The notes below the pieces were generated by a model. The model was not told where the DNA came from, made no database searches, and was given only the letters and a program-made list of their open reading frames with translations. Of a stretch of DNA of 64,000 nt, positions 1-9,100 are shown piece by piece. The position numbers and the translations under genes were made by a program. Position 1 is the stretch's first letter. Each line of letters opens with the position of its first letter. Source of the DNA: Cohaesibacter intestini (lineage in GTDB: Bacteria; Pseudomonadota; Alphaproteobacteria; Rhizobiales; Cohaesibacteraceae); the NCBI RefSeq assembly GCF_003324485.1, contig NZ_QODK01000002.1, forward strand, positions 558,001-622,000. The letters run 5' to 3'.

Positions 1-1
1 A

Positions 2-460
2 TCAACCGAACATATTGCCTCCTACAAATCTCGTAGGGATGGCACGGCAATCAAGGAATACAGACACTTTTTCCAAAGCTGTGCCGAGCTGTCAAAGGAT
101 CACGCTCCCCTCTATCTTCAGACATCTGCCGTTCAACGCCTCCCGCGCACACGTGCCGAGTTGAAAGACTGGAACTTCTTACTGCACGCGGTCTTTGCCG
201 GTTCGGCCCTTCCCGACCTGCCCATCCTGGAGCAGGCAAGCGACGGCAGCCACACCATCACCCAATGTGACTGGAATGCGGAGGATTATATCAAGACGCT
301 GCAAGCATGGTGCAAACGCCTGAGAAGCAACGAAGATACCTTCATCGCCAAATTCGGGCGAAGGCAGTATCACTTTTATCAAACCTATCTGGAGAGCTGC
401 ATTCGACTGTTTGATAGCGGGATAGCCAACCTGCTACGCCTCCGGCTGGAAAAGAAATAG
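2..460 (+). CDS. CFA-synthase-family SAM methyltransferase, C-terminal part (5' end outside window)
   Basis: The reading frame is open from the window edge to a TAG stop, showing 152 residues of the C-terminus of a larger protein. The tail, with DWNAEDYIKTLQAW followed about 35 residues on by YLESCIRLFDSG, has the pattern of the C-terminal helices of cyclopropane-fatty-acyl-phospholipid and mycolic acid cyclopropane synthases (ETLxxW...YxxYLxxCxxLF). A stretch near the edge (YRHFFQSCAEL...LYLQT) resembles the strand-helix segment where these methyltransferases hold the lipid-modifying active site. The SAM-binding glycine motif would lie upstream and cannot be seen, so the exact reaction is not known. 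No start codon is proposed; a TTG at 161 would only produce a truncated protein and is not favoured. It converges on tuf with a shared hairpin between them. Confidence 0.7.
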   Translation, partial: STEHIASYKSRRDGTAIKEYRHFFQSCAELSKDHAPLYLQTSAVQRLPRTRAELKDWNFLLHAVFAGSALPDLPILEQASDGSHTITQCDWNAEDYIKTLQAWCKRLRSNEDTFIAKFGRRQYHFYQTYLESCIRLFDSGIANLLRLRLEKK

Positions 461-463
461 GCA

Positions 464-495
464 ACAAAAAAGCCCCGCTCTGCTGAGCGGGGCTT
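464..495 (-). terminator. Rho-independent terminator of tuf
   Basis: A GC-rich inverted repeat (AGCCCCGCTC / GAGCGGGGCT, loop of about four bases) lies 27 bp past the tuf stop; on the minus strand it is followed by a run of six T. It may also end the convergent methyltransferase transcript. Confidence 0.85.
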
Positions 496-521
496 CTCAA
501 GAATTCTGATGTTCGCGAGAC

Positions 522-1712
<1,191 letters not shown>

Positions 1713-1868
1713 GGAAACAGCTCTCGTCGTCTTCAGGCCAATCGAGTTGGCTCACTTCAGCGCAAAAGGGAAGCAACTCTTCTCTGCAAGAAGCCGCAAA
1801 CCCGGTTCAACACAAAAAGACCGTATTGGAAGGAAATTCGAGCCGACCTGATCGATAGCTGGAGACGG

Positions 1869-1942
1869 TGGAGCGGGTGAAGGGAATCGAACCCTCGTCA
1901 TCAGCTTGGAAGGCTGTTGCTCTACCATTGAGCTACACCCGC
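1869..1942 (-). tRNA. tRNA-Gly (anticodon TCC)
   Basis: A cloverleaf can be drawn: acceptor GCGGGTG/CACCCGC, D arm GCTC...GAGC, anticodon loop CTTCCAA and T arm AGGG TTCGATT CCCT. The discriminator is T and CCA is encoded. Coordinates include CCA. Confidence 0.96.
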
Positions 1943-1962
1943 GCGAGACTACAAGATGAAGA

Positions 1963-2047
1963 TGGTGGAGGAGGCTGGATTCGAACCAGCGTACGCTAAG
2001 CGAACGGATTTACAGTCCGTCTCCTTTAACCACTCGGACACTCCTCC
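1963..2047 (-). tRNA. tRNA-Tyr (anticodon GTA)
   Basis: A class II tRNA of 85 nt with the long variable arm expected for tRNA-Tyr. The acceptor is GGAGGAG/CTCCTCC, the anticodon loop reads CTGTAAA, the T loop TTCGAAT, the discriminator A, and CCA is encoded. It lies about 20 bp upstream of tRNA-Gly on the same strand. Confidence 0.96.
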
Positions 2048-2445
2048 AAGCTTCATCTTCCTGTCCCTGCGAACAGGATGGTCTCGAAAAGCCCGCCAAG
2101 TCGCGGTCAGTTCGTGAGCGGCTTTATGCAAAACCACATGAGCGAAGTCAACACGCATTTTATCATTTTTGTGGGTATTCCCTTTTTCCTCTTCTGCCTT
2201 GGGGATATTTCCGGGCAAATCTCAAATACGATCAAAGACTAAGGACGTATGTGACAAAAATTCCCCGCTCGCTTCTCCAGTCTCTGGCACAAGGTCAAAC
2301 AGCACTGCACCACGCCGACACCATCCTCCATCTTGTTGCGATGAAACAGCCTCCCACGGAAAGGGGATCACAAAAAGAAAGGGAAAGACCACAAAAGCAC
2401 TGCTTTTCGCTTGTTCTTTGCCAAAAATGCGCCATAACTCGGCCC
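2048..2445. other. Intergenic region between tRNA-Tyr and rlmB
   Basis: About 400 bp separating divergently transcribed tRNA-Tyr and rlmB. Part of it is open in the rlmB frame (from about 2251), but the translated text there (rich in Cys, His, Gln) does not look like the start of an RlmB protein. Promoters for both directions are expected here; no convincing -35/-10 pair was singled out. Confidence 0.5.
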
Positions 2446-3285
2446 ATGACAAAAAATCGCTCCCAAAAACAGAAAAAGGCTCGGCAGGCAGCGCAAGCCA
2501 ATGCCGCAAGCCGCCAAAAGCGCCGGCCGCAGGACGATCAGGCGCGCATTTTCGGCATTCATGCGGTTGCCAGCGCAATCGCCAATGAAGAGCGCGAATT
2601 GATCCGCCTGCATGCAACCACAAATGCGCAGGCCCGTCTGGTTGACGAGATTCGCAAGATCGGCGGCAACCCGGCCCGTCTCGATGGTCTGGTGGAAACC
2701 GCCAATCCCAAGGATATCGACCTTCTGGCTCGCGACGCCGTGCATCAGGGCGCCGTCCTGATCGCCCATCCCCTGCCCCCACTCGACATTTCCGATATTT
2801 TCAATCACCAGTTGGTTGTGGTGCTCGATCAGATCACCGATCCGCACAATGTCGGCGCGATTATCCGCTCCTGCGTGGCACTGGGCGCCGAAGCCATCGT
2901 CATGACCGGTCGCCACAGCCCTGAAGAATCGGGTGTGCTGGCCAAGACAGCTTCAGGTGGTCTCGACATGATCTCCATGGTCACTGTGCCCAACCTGGCA
3001 CGAGCCCTCGATGATCTGGCTGATAACGGCTTTGATGTGATTGGTTTTGATTCCGAGGAAAGCCAGCCGTTCGAGACCATCATCAGCGAACAGGATGACA
3101 AGCGTCCAATGGCTTTGATCTTTGGCTCGGAAGGCAAGGGCCTCAGACGCCTCAGCCGCGAGAAATGCACCGCCCTCGCCCGCCTCGACATGCCCGGCCC
3201 GATCAAGAGCCTCAATGTCTCCAACGCCGTGGCCATGACCCTCTATGCGGTCATGCTGAAACGTCAGGGACTGTTCACGCGTTGA
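2446..3285 (+). CDS. rlmB: 23S rRNA 2'-O-methyltransferase RlmB, TrmH/SpoU family
   Basis: A 279-residue SPOUT-class RNA methyltransferase, predicted to methylate the ribose of a guanosine in 23S rRNA (G2251 in E. coli). After a short basic N-terminus comes the substrate-binding domain (FGIHAVASAI, about residues 30-100), then the knotted catalytic domain with motif 1 NVGAIIRSC, motif 2 FGSEGKGL and motif 3 IKSLNVSNAVA, all intact. The ATG at 2446 is chosen because the similarity to the family begins directly after a lysine-rich leader (KNRSQKQKK); the open frame extends upstream but without recognisable protein. Other TrmH paralogues (e.g. tRNA Gm18) are possible, but the N-terminal domain favours RlmB. 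Confidence 0.9.
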   Translation: MTKNRSQKQKKARQAAQANAASRQKRRPQDDQARIFGIHAVASAIANEERELIRLHATTNAQARLVDEIRKIGGNPARLDGLVETANPKDIDLLARDAVHQGAVLIAHPLPPLDISDIFNHQLVVVLDQITDPHNVGAIIRSCVALGAEAIVMTGRHSPEESGVLAKTASGGLDMISMVTVPNLARALDDLADNGFDVIGFDSEESQPFETIISEQDDKRPMALIFGSEGKGLRRLSREKCTALARLDMPGPIKSLNVSNAVAMTLYAVMLKRQGLFTR

Positions 3286-3312
3286 GGGCAACGACAGACA
3301 ACCAAATCAATA

Positions 3313-3346
3313 AAGGCAGGGCCAGAAACAGCCCTGCCTTTTTTGT
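3313..3346 (+). terminator. Terminator after rlmB, probably bidirectional
   Basis: Stem GGCAGGGC / GCCCTGCC with a loop of about eight bases, followed by six T on the plus strand and preceded by AAA on the other side. It lies between convergent rlmB and the 3377-3760 gene and can serve both. Confidence 0.85.
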
Positions 3347-3376
3347 TTGCCAGTTGTCTTTGCCAGTTGGCGCCTC

Positions 3377-3760
3377 TTACGGACAGACGCGGAAAACCCG
3401 ATGCTTGCCGCGATATTTGCTCCCCATCGTGTCAAAGGGTTGCAAGCAGGCAGACGCCTGACCGACGGTCCGCGTGCGCGTGAATGTCATCCCCTCATGC
3501 ACCCGTACCGCACGATAGCGAACGGCATAATGCCTGTGGCCCGTTGTATGAGGCTTCACGGTGATATATTCTGGATAGATGTAAGATCTTGACTTCTTGT
3601 CCCAATGTGCCGGCACGAAAATCCGGTGCCCAGCCTTGTTGCTCTCAATGAGACTGGTCTTTTTTTTGCCCCAATAGCCAGCCTCGGCAGAGGCGACCAT
3701 ATTCGAAAAGGCAAAACCAGCGACAGACACAGCCATCGCCGCCAACAATAACTTATTCAT
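3377..3760 (-). CDS. Small exported protein of unknown function
   Basis: 127 residues with a clear Sec signal peptide (KLLLAAMAVSVAGFAF, likely cleavage after an Ala around residue 25-27). The mature part is basic and rich in Tyr, Lys and His (YWGKKK; HWDKKSRSYIYPEYITVK; HRHYAVRYR) and has only two cysteines, near the C-terminus (ACLQPF and the terminal RVCP), which could form one disulfide. No family was recognised. It is transcribed divergently from the DUF2147 gene and converges on rlmB. The start gives a textbook signal sequence, so the N-terminus is considered reliable. Confidence 0.7.
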   Translation of the reverse strand: MNKLLLAAMAVSVAGFAFSNMVASAEAGYWGKKKTSLIESNKAGHRIFVPAHWDKKSRSYIYPEYITVKPHTTGHRHYAVRYRAVRVHEGMTFTRTRTVGQASACLQPFDTMGSKYRGKHRVFRVCP

Positions 3761-3982
3761 TACGCTACTCCCCGAGGGCTTTTTGAAAACAGTCTTATCA
3801 CCCCCCGGTTGCAGCTTAACACTTTATTAGTATTTTGCCTAATACGAACCAAAAATGGTTACGCCCAAGCTTACCCACACCTCGCATATGCACTACCCCT
3901 ACGACAACTTGACGCAAACGTCACTTCATGTTCACACTGACCCGGAAACAAACACTCATTCGTTTATCTGGGAGGAGACAGA

Positions 3983-4366
3983 ATGAAGAAGACCCTAGCA
4001 GCGATCGCAGCCGTTGGTTTGTTGATGGCCAGCCCTGCCTTGGCTGATCCGGTTCATGGCACATGGAAAAGCGCCCCGGGCGATGACGGTGCCTATATCC
4101 ACGTAAAGATCAATGATTGCGGCAGCAAGATCTGTGGCACGATCGTCAAGGTGATTGGCAAGAAGAATCCGACGTCTTTGGGCAAGAGCATCATCAAGAA
4201 TATGGCGTCTGATGGCGGTGGAAAATATTCCGGCGGCACCATCTGGGCACCGGACAAGGACAAAACCTACAAAAGCAAAATGTCGCTGAACGGCAACGCA
4301 CTGAAAGTCTCGGGTTGCGTTGCGGGCGGCCTGTTCTGCCGCAGTCAGACCTGGACCCGCCTTTAA
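3983..4366 (+). CDS. DUF2147 family periplasmic protein
   Basis: 127 residues with an N-terminal signal peptide (KKTLAAIAAVGLLMASPALA, cleavage before DPVHG). The mature protein shows the DUF2147 pattern: GTWKSAPGDD at the start, a C-G-x-I-x-G strand (SKICGTIVKV), and a final strand pair with VSGCVAGGLFCRSQTW. Such proteins form a small lipocalin-like beta-barrel in the periplasm; their ligand is not established. A ribosome binding site (GGGAGGAG) precedes the ATG by about 6 bp. It stands alone, divergent from the gene at 3377-3760, with a hairpin 15 bp after the stop. Confidence 0.85.
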   Translation: MKKTLAAIAAVGLLMASPALADPVHGTWKSAPGDDGAYIHVKINDCGSKICGTIVKVIGKKNPTSLGKSIIKNMASDGGGKYSGGTIWAPDKDKTYKSKMSLNGNALKVSGCVAGGLFCRSQTWTRL

Positions 4367-4381
4367 ACTCACATGACGTTT

Positions 4382-4413
4382 CTTCAGGGCGGGACCGATG
4401 GTGCGCCCTGAAG
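4382..4413 (+). terminator. Hairpin downstream of the DUF2147 gene
   Basis: A perfect 10-bp stem CTTCAGGGCG / CGCCCTGAAG closes a 12-nt loop just after the stop codon. There is no T run, so it may be a transcript-stabilising hairpin or a weak terminator. Confidence 0.5.
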
Positions 4414-4611
4414 ACCCAGACGACTGCCAAAGGCAGCAAAAATCTATTGACTTCTTTCTCACGCACCCCAAATTCCAAACCATGGCAAAACGGCTAGCGG
4501 CTCAAAATTCCGCCATCTTGCAGATATCAGATCCGCACCATATTCTGGAGCGGCCCTTGATCTGCAAATGATCTGGCACCATGATCCGCCCCCTTGTTGG
4601 AGGAATTAATT

Positions 4612-5070
4612 TTGGGACTTTTCAGCGCGCTTGATCGCAGCAACATCAGCATTGACTTCCGCGACGACATGCATGCCAAGGCGACATTGATCACCGCCAT
4701 GTCGGCCCTGGACGGCGAAATCTCGAAAGACGAAATCGACATTGCGCCGATCGTCAAGGCCCTCTGTGTCGGGCTCGACAACACAGATCAGGCCAAGGAT
4801 CATTTCAAAAGCCTCAGAGAAACCTACTCCACCCCGGAAATCATAGCAGCAGCCTTTAGCTATATCGAACCCGAAGCCCACCGCACGGTCTTCTTTGCTG
4901 CCTGCATGGTCACCATGGCCGATGGCTTTGTCGATTTTGACGAGCAGGAAGCCTTGTTTGACATGGCCACACTATCACCAGCTTTGTCAGACGACATTGC
5001 CAGCCAGATCGTTGGCGTTGCAGGCATGTTGATCAAGGAAAAGAAGCACCAGCAGCAAAAGCAGGCCTAG
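4612..5070 (+). CDS. TerB-like helical protein, function unknown
   Basis: 152 residues, all predicted helical and acidic, without signal peptide. The arrangement of two similar halves (TLITAMSALDGEISKDE near residue 23 and FFAACMVTMADGFVDFDEQE near residue 98) recalls the TerB/DjlA-like fold, whose halves carry the acidic motif A-x-x-DG-x-hydrophobic-x-x-x-E. That fold is linked to metal binding in some members, but no specific role can be stated. The TTG start at 4612 is chosen because GGAGG sits 8 bp upstream; an earlier in-frame TTG at 4594 has no such site. The gene ends in a Gln/Lys-rich tail. Confidence 0.6.
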   Translation: MGLFSALDRSNISIDFRDDMHAKATLITAMSALDGEISKDEIDIAPIVKALCVGLDNTDQAKDHFKSLRETYSTPEIIAAAFSYIEPEAHRTVFFAACMVTMADGFVDFDEQEALFDMATLSPALSDDIASQIVGVAGMLIKEKKHQQQKQA

Positions 5071-5269
5071 CGATCTGTGCGTCAAACCGAAGCGGCAACC
5101 GCACAACGCAAAAGGTTACCGCCCGACATTGTGCCACAAGCATTCACGCGGCACCTTCACCACGATGTGGAAAAATGAAATTGGCTTTGCATCCCCGGAG
5201 AAACTGTCCTAAGAGCTATTCCTCATGAGGTCTCTTGGTTCCCATGGCAACCACAAGCAAGACCATCAA

Positions 5270-5345
5270 GCCGCTATAGCTCAGCTGGTAGAGCACCTGA
5301 TTTGTAATCAGGGGGTCGGGGGTTCGAATCCCTCTGGCGGCACCA
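5270..5345 (+). tRNA. tRNA-Thr (anticodon TGT); likely integration site
   Basis: A 76-nt cloverleaf: acceptor GCCGCTA/TGGCGGC, D arm GCTC...GAGC, anticodon stem CCTGA/TCAGG with loop TTTGTAA, and T loop TTCGAAT. CCA is encoded. Its 3' end starts the 16-bp sequence repeated at 11439-11454, so this gene is the probable attachment site of the island that follows. Confidence 0.96.
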
Positions 5346-5347
5346 CT
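5332..5347 (+). repeat. Left attachment-like direct repeat (attL candidate)
   Basis: CTCTGGCGGCACCACT, covering the 3' part of tRNA-Thr including CCA plus two bases. An identical copy in the same orientation occurs at 11439-11454, about 6.1 kb away. Tyrosine recombinases of phages and islands commonly use tRNA 3' ends this way. Confidence 0.7.
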
Positions 5348-5476
5348 TTCTCCCCGCAAGAATCGACAAATTCGCCAATAAAGTCAACGCACTAGATCAG
5401 GATTTTCCCGATATCGAATTTTCGGCTTTAGGTTTTTGTGCAACTTCTACCAGCATCCGCACCGCACCAGACACAG

Positions 5477-5749
5477 CTATGAGCCAGAGAGTTTCGCCAA
5501 AAGATCATCAAGTCGACGGTTGATTTGAGCATTTTCTTGGCGGCTTTCATCCCGCATATCTTTAAGCCCTTGATCAACTCGGCCAATGTGTTGATGCAAA
5601 TCATCACGGCGAACATACTCATCTCTGATCCGGTTCACACGCTCATGAAGACGGTCATCACCGTCCCTGATCTGCTTAGACAAATTCCGGTCTCTCACGA
5701 TGATGCCCCCGATCAAGGCAGGCAGAGACAGGATGTTGCCCTCAATCAT
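5477..5749 (-). CDS. Small membrane-anchored coiled-coil protein, phage-like
   Basis: 90 residues: a short hydrophobic N-terminus (ILSLPALIGGIIV, residues 6-18) followed by a highly charged coiled coil with LHERVNRIRDEYVRRDDL and a final INRRLDDLLAKL. This layout and wording resemble small proteins found near the lysis genes of alphaproteobacterial phages, though I recognise the style rather than a named family. AGGGAG lies about 7 bp before the ATG, supporting a real gene. It is the first gene inside the tRNA-Thr-bounded interval, and may be a prophage relic. Function unknown. Confidence 0.6.
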   Translation of the reverse strand: MIEGNILSLPALIGGIIVRDRNLSKQIRDGDDRLHERVNRIRDEYVRRDDLHQHIGRVDQGLKDMRDESRQENAQINRRLDDLLAKLSGS

Positions 5750-6102
5750 GCCGCGTCTCCCTTTCCAGTTCTGGGTTTGAATTTTTCAAGAAATGGAGTT
5801 GGCTGCAGATGATCATTCCCACCCACCAGATGCGGAATAGGTTGTGGCAGAACGTCGGTGGAAGCTCTGATTGACGGAAAAAACTGGAATGAGAGGTTCG
5901 TAGGTCAAAACTGATCTGACAAATTGCCGCCTTCCAAACGGCAACTGTCAGACCAAGTCTAAACCTCTACAAGCCAATGCGTCATACGACCATCAAGCTT
6001 GGCATTGTCTACCAGAGCAGCATCATGGCTCGATGTGCATTTCGAGGCCAACAATCATGAAGCCCACGCACGCCCCATTGATCTCGGTGATGTTCAGCAG
6101 AC
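5750..6102. other. Intergenic region after the RTX gene, no gene seen
   Basis: About 350 bp holding the hairpin at 5916-5951 and otherwise no supported coding sequence. Short open frames on both strands have no start signal or recognisable product. It is inside the putative island and may include decayed sequence. Confidence 0.5.
5916..5951 (-). terminator. Putative terminator downstream of the RTX gene
   Basis: Interrupted stem CTGAC + TTGCCG pairing with CGGCAA + GTCAG around a 9-nt loop. On the minus strand it is followed by only a short T run (GTTTTG a few bases on), about 150 bp past the RTX stop. Confidence 0.45.
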
Positions 6103-9100
6103 TCAAACGAAACTGAAGTCATCTGCTCCCAGTAGGGCGTGATTGAAATTATTGAGCACGACCGTTGAACCATCAAACTGCACGATTGTGTCAGCACCAT
6201 CATCCGAAATTTTTACTTGGCTGAAAGTGTTGCTGCCCGTTGCGATTCTGATCGTGTCGATGCCATCTTCAAAATCGGTAATGATGTCAAATTCGCCGGA
6301 TCTTTGGAAGATAAACGTATCTGCTCCAGTTCCACCAGTGAAAATATCATTGCCACTGTCGTCGAAGAAGATGTCGTTGCCAGCACCACCGCGTAGAATA
6401 TCTTGTCCATAGGCTCCATTCAGGACATTGTTGCCCGAATTGCCTGTGATGATATTGTTCAGCCCGTTGCCCGTGCCATTGATGTTGCCAGACCCCAGAA
6501 GGCTCAGATGCTCCAGATATTGGGAGTGATTGCGCAACGTAAAGGAGACGTAGCTGAACACCTGATCGGTTCCGCTGCCCGCACTTTCCTCAACTCTGTC
6601 ACCGACATTGTCGACATAATAGACATCATTGCCGGTCCCGCCAATCATGCGGTCCGCACCATTGTCATCCTTGAAGATGTCGTTGCCAGCCCCCCCGCGC
6701 AAAAGGTCGTTTCCATAGGCTCCGTTCAAAACATTGTTGCCAGCATTGCCAGTGATGGTGTTGCCCAGACCATTGCCTGTGCCATTGATATCGCCGGATC
6801 CCAGAAGGCTCAAATGCTCCAGATATTGGGAATGATCGCGTAGCGCGAAGGAAATATAGCTAAAGACCTGATCCGTTCCGCTGCCCGCACTCTCCTCGAC
6901 CCTGTCACCGCCATTGTCAACATAATAGACATCATTACCGGTCCCACCAATCATACGGTCGGCACCAATATTGTCTTTGAAGATGTCGTTGCCCGCACCA
7001 CCGCGCAGAATGTCGTTTCCACCGGCCCCATTCAAAATATTGTTGCCCGAATTGCCTGTGATCGTGTTGTGCTGCGCGTTACCCGTCCCATTGGTGTTGC
7101 CAGACCCCAGAAGGCTCAGATGCTCCAAATATTGGGAGTGATCGCGCAACGCGAAGGAGATGTAGCTGAAAACCTGATCGGTTCCGCTTCCAGCACTCTC
7201 CTCAACTCTGTCACCAACATTGTCGACATAATAGACATCATTCCCGGACCCACCGATCATGCGGTCTGCGCCAACATCGTCCTTGAAGATGTCGTTGCCA
7301 GCACCTCCGCGCAGAACGTCGTTGCCATAGGCTCCATTCAAGACATTGTTGCCCGAGTTGCCCGTAATCGTGTTGCCCAGACCATTGCCTGTTCCATTGA
7401 TGTTACCGGGCCCAAGCAGGCTCAGATGCTCCAAATTTTGGGAGTGATCGCGCAGCGCCAACGAGATGTAGCTGAACACCAGATCGTTTCCATTGTCCGC
7501 ATTTTCTTCAATAGTGTCTCCGACATTGTCGACATAATAGACATCATTGCCAGCGCCGCCTGCCATGCTGTCCGCCCCTTCCCCGCCATTGAGCACATCA
7601 TTTCCGGCCCCAACAGTAGGTGGTTCCCCAATCGCACCATTCACAGACACATGAAGCTCATATGTTCCGCCCACCGGAATGGGCGAAAGGCCCGAATAAG
7701 ATCCAACAGCCACATAATAGGTGCCCGCGCTTCCAAGCGTATTGGACAGGTATGAATCATGTGAGTCAACACTTCCCGGATCGCCGCCATAGTCGTCGTC
7801 ACTATAGCTTAGCTGGTTACCGGAACTATCATACAGAACGATCCAGCTATCAAAATCCGAAGCGCCAATATTTTGGTCGGCATAATCAATGTCCAAAACA
7901 ACCGACAACCCGGCAGCTGCCACTGTGAAACTGTAATAGTTTACAGTGCCACTTCCGGTCCCCTGTACCGTTGCATGTGTCTGGGTTGTTGAATTCTGAA
8001 TATCTTCATCAAAGCCCAAAGTGAACAAGCTGTTAAGGGACTGAGATGAGGGAAATAATGAAGACGAACTGTCACCATCACCGAGAAGCACATCGTCGCC
8101 ATCACCACCCACTAGCCGGTCGTTGCCTTCTCCCCCCAACAGGTTGTCATTGCCTGATCCGCCCAACAGTTGGTCATTGTCATCCCCACCGAGCAGGCTA
8201 TCATTGCCGCTGCCACCATCCAGAAGATCGTCTCCCCCATTTCCGGAAATTGTATCGTCACCACCCAAGCCATAGATGCCATCGGCAGTATCACCGCCAG
8301 CAAGGGTGTCACTAGAAGAGGTGCCAGCTTCCGTCACCTCAGCGTCGATGGAAGCCAATGCGTAACGAATGGAATCGGCAAAATCAGCGCTATCACTCTC
8401 AATTGTGACCACAACACCAGTGCCCAGCTCGTTGGCCAGATTTTGATATGTGGAAACCTCACCTGAGGCCACAGCAAAAATGGGAATGATGTCATTGGAG
8501 GCCATAAGTGCCGCGATGGATGCAGTGCTTTCGTAATTGTGATAGCCAGCATCGGTTGCCAATATGAAAATCCGAGTTGAGCCGGATTGATAGGACAGGC
8601 TTGAATCCGTGGAGGCCTGAAGAAGCGCTGTAAGCTGCGCTTCAGGTGTGTCTCCACCGCCTGTTGCATTCATTGAATTATAAGTTGAGACAAGACTTGA
8701 AGTCGATTGTGTGAAATCCGCCTCCACACGATAAACATAGCTATCACCAGTATCTCTGAATGAGGTGACTGCGAAACGTGAATTTGCATAGGCATTTTGA
8801 ATTACCGCAGCGATATCGTCCACCGCCGCCCTCATAGAGGGAAGATCATCAATGAACGAAGCAGTAAGATCCTGCAGGAAGACAACATCCAGAGGACCTG
8901 TCAGAGGCGCCAACGCGACTTCGCGATCACTGAACACCGCATATTCAATATCGCGGACGGTATCTGTGCCATCGCTGCGATCACCACCAGTATGAGCGAT
9001 GGTGAAACTGCCATCTATATTCTCGGTAATGGAATATTCGGAGTAGGCGCCGGAATAAATGGCCTTGTCTCTTCCGTCTCCACCCTGCAAATTGTCATTG

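Noticed and set aside
161-460. TTG-started 99-residue protein
   Set aside because: The frame continues without a stop to the window edge and matches the CFA-synthase family upstream of the TTG, so it is the end of a longer gene.
2251-2445. N-terminal extension of rlmB
   Set aside because: Open frame but the residues do not resemble RlmB and the lysine-rich start at 2446 fits the family.
6355-7578. Regular repeats resembling a CRISPR-like array
   Set aside because: Period of 306 bp, no spacers, and open in the protein frame; it is a coding RTX repeat.
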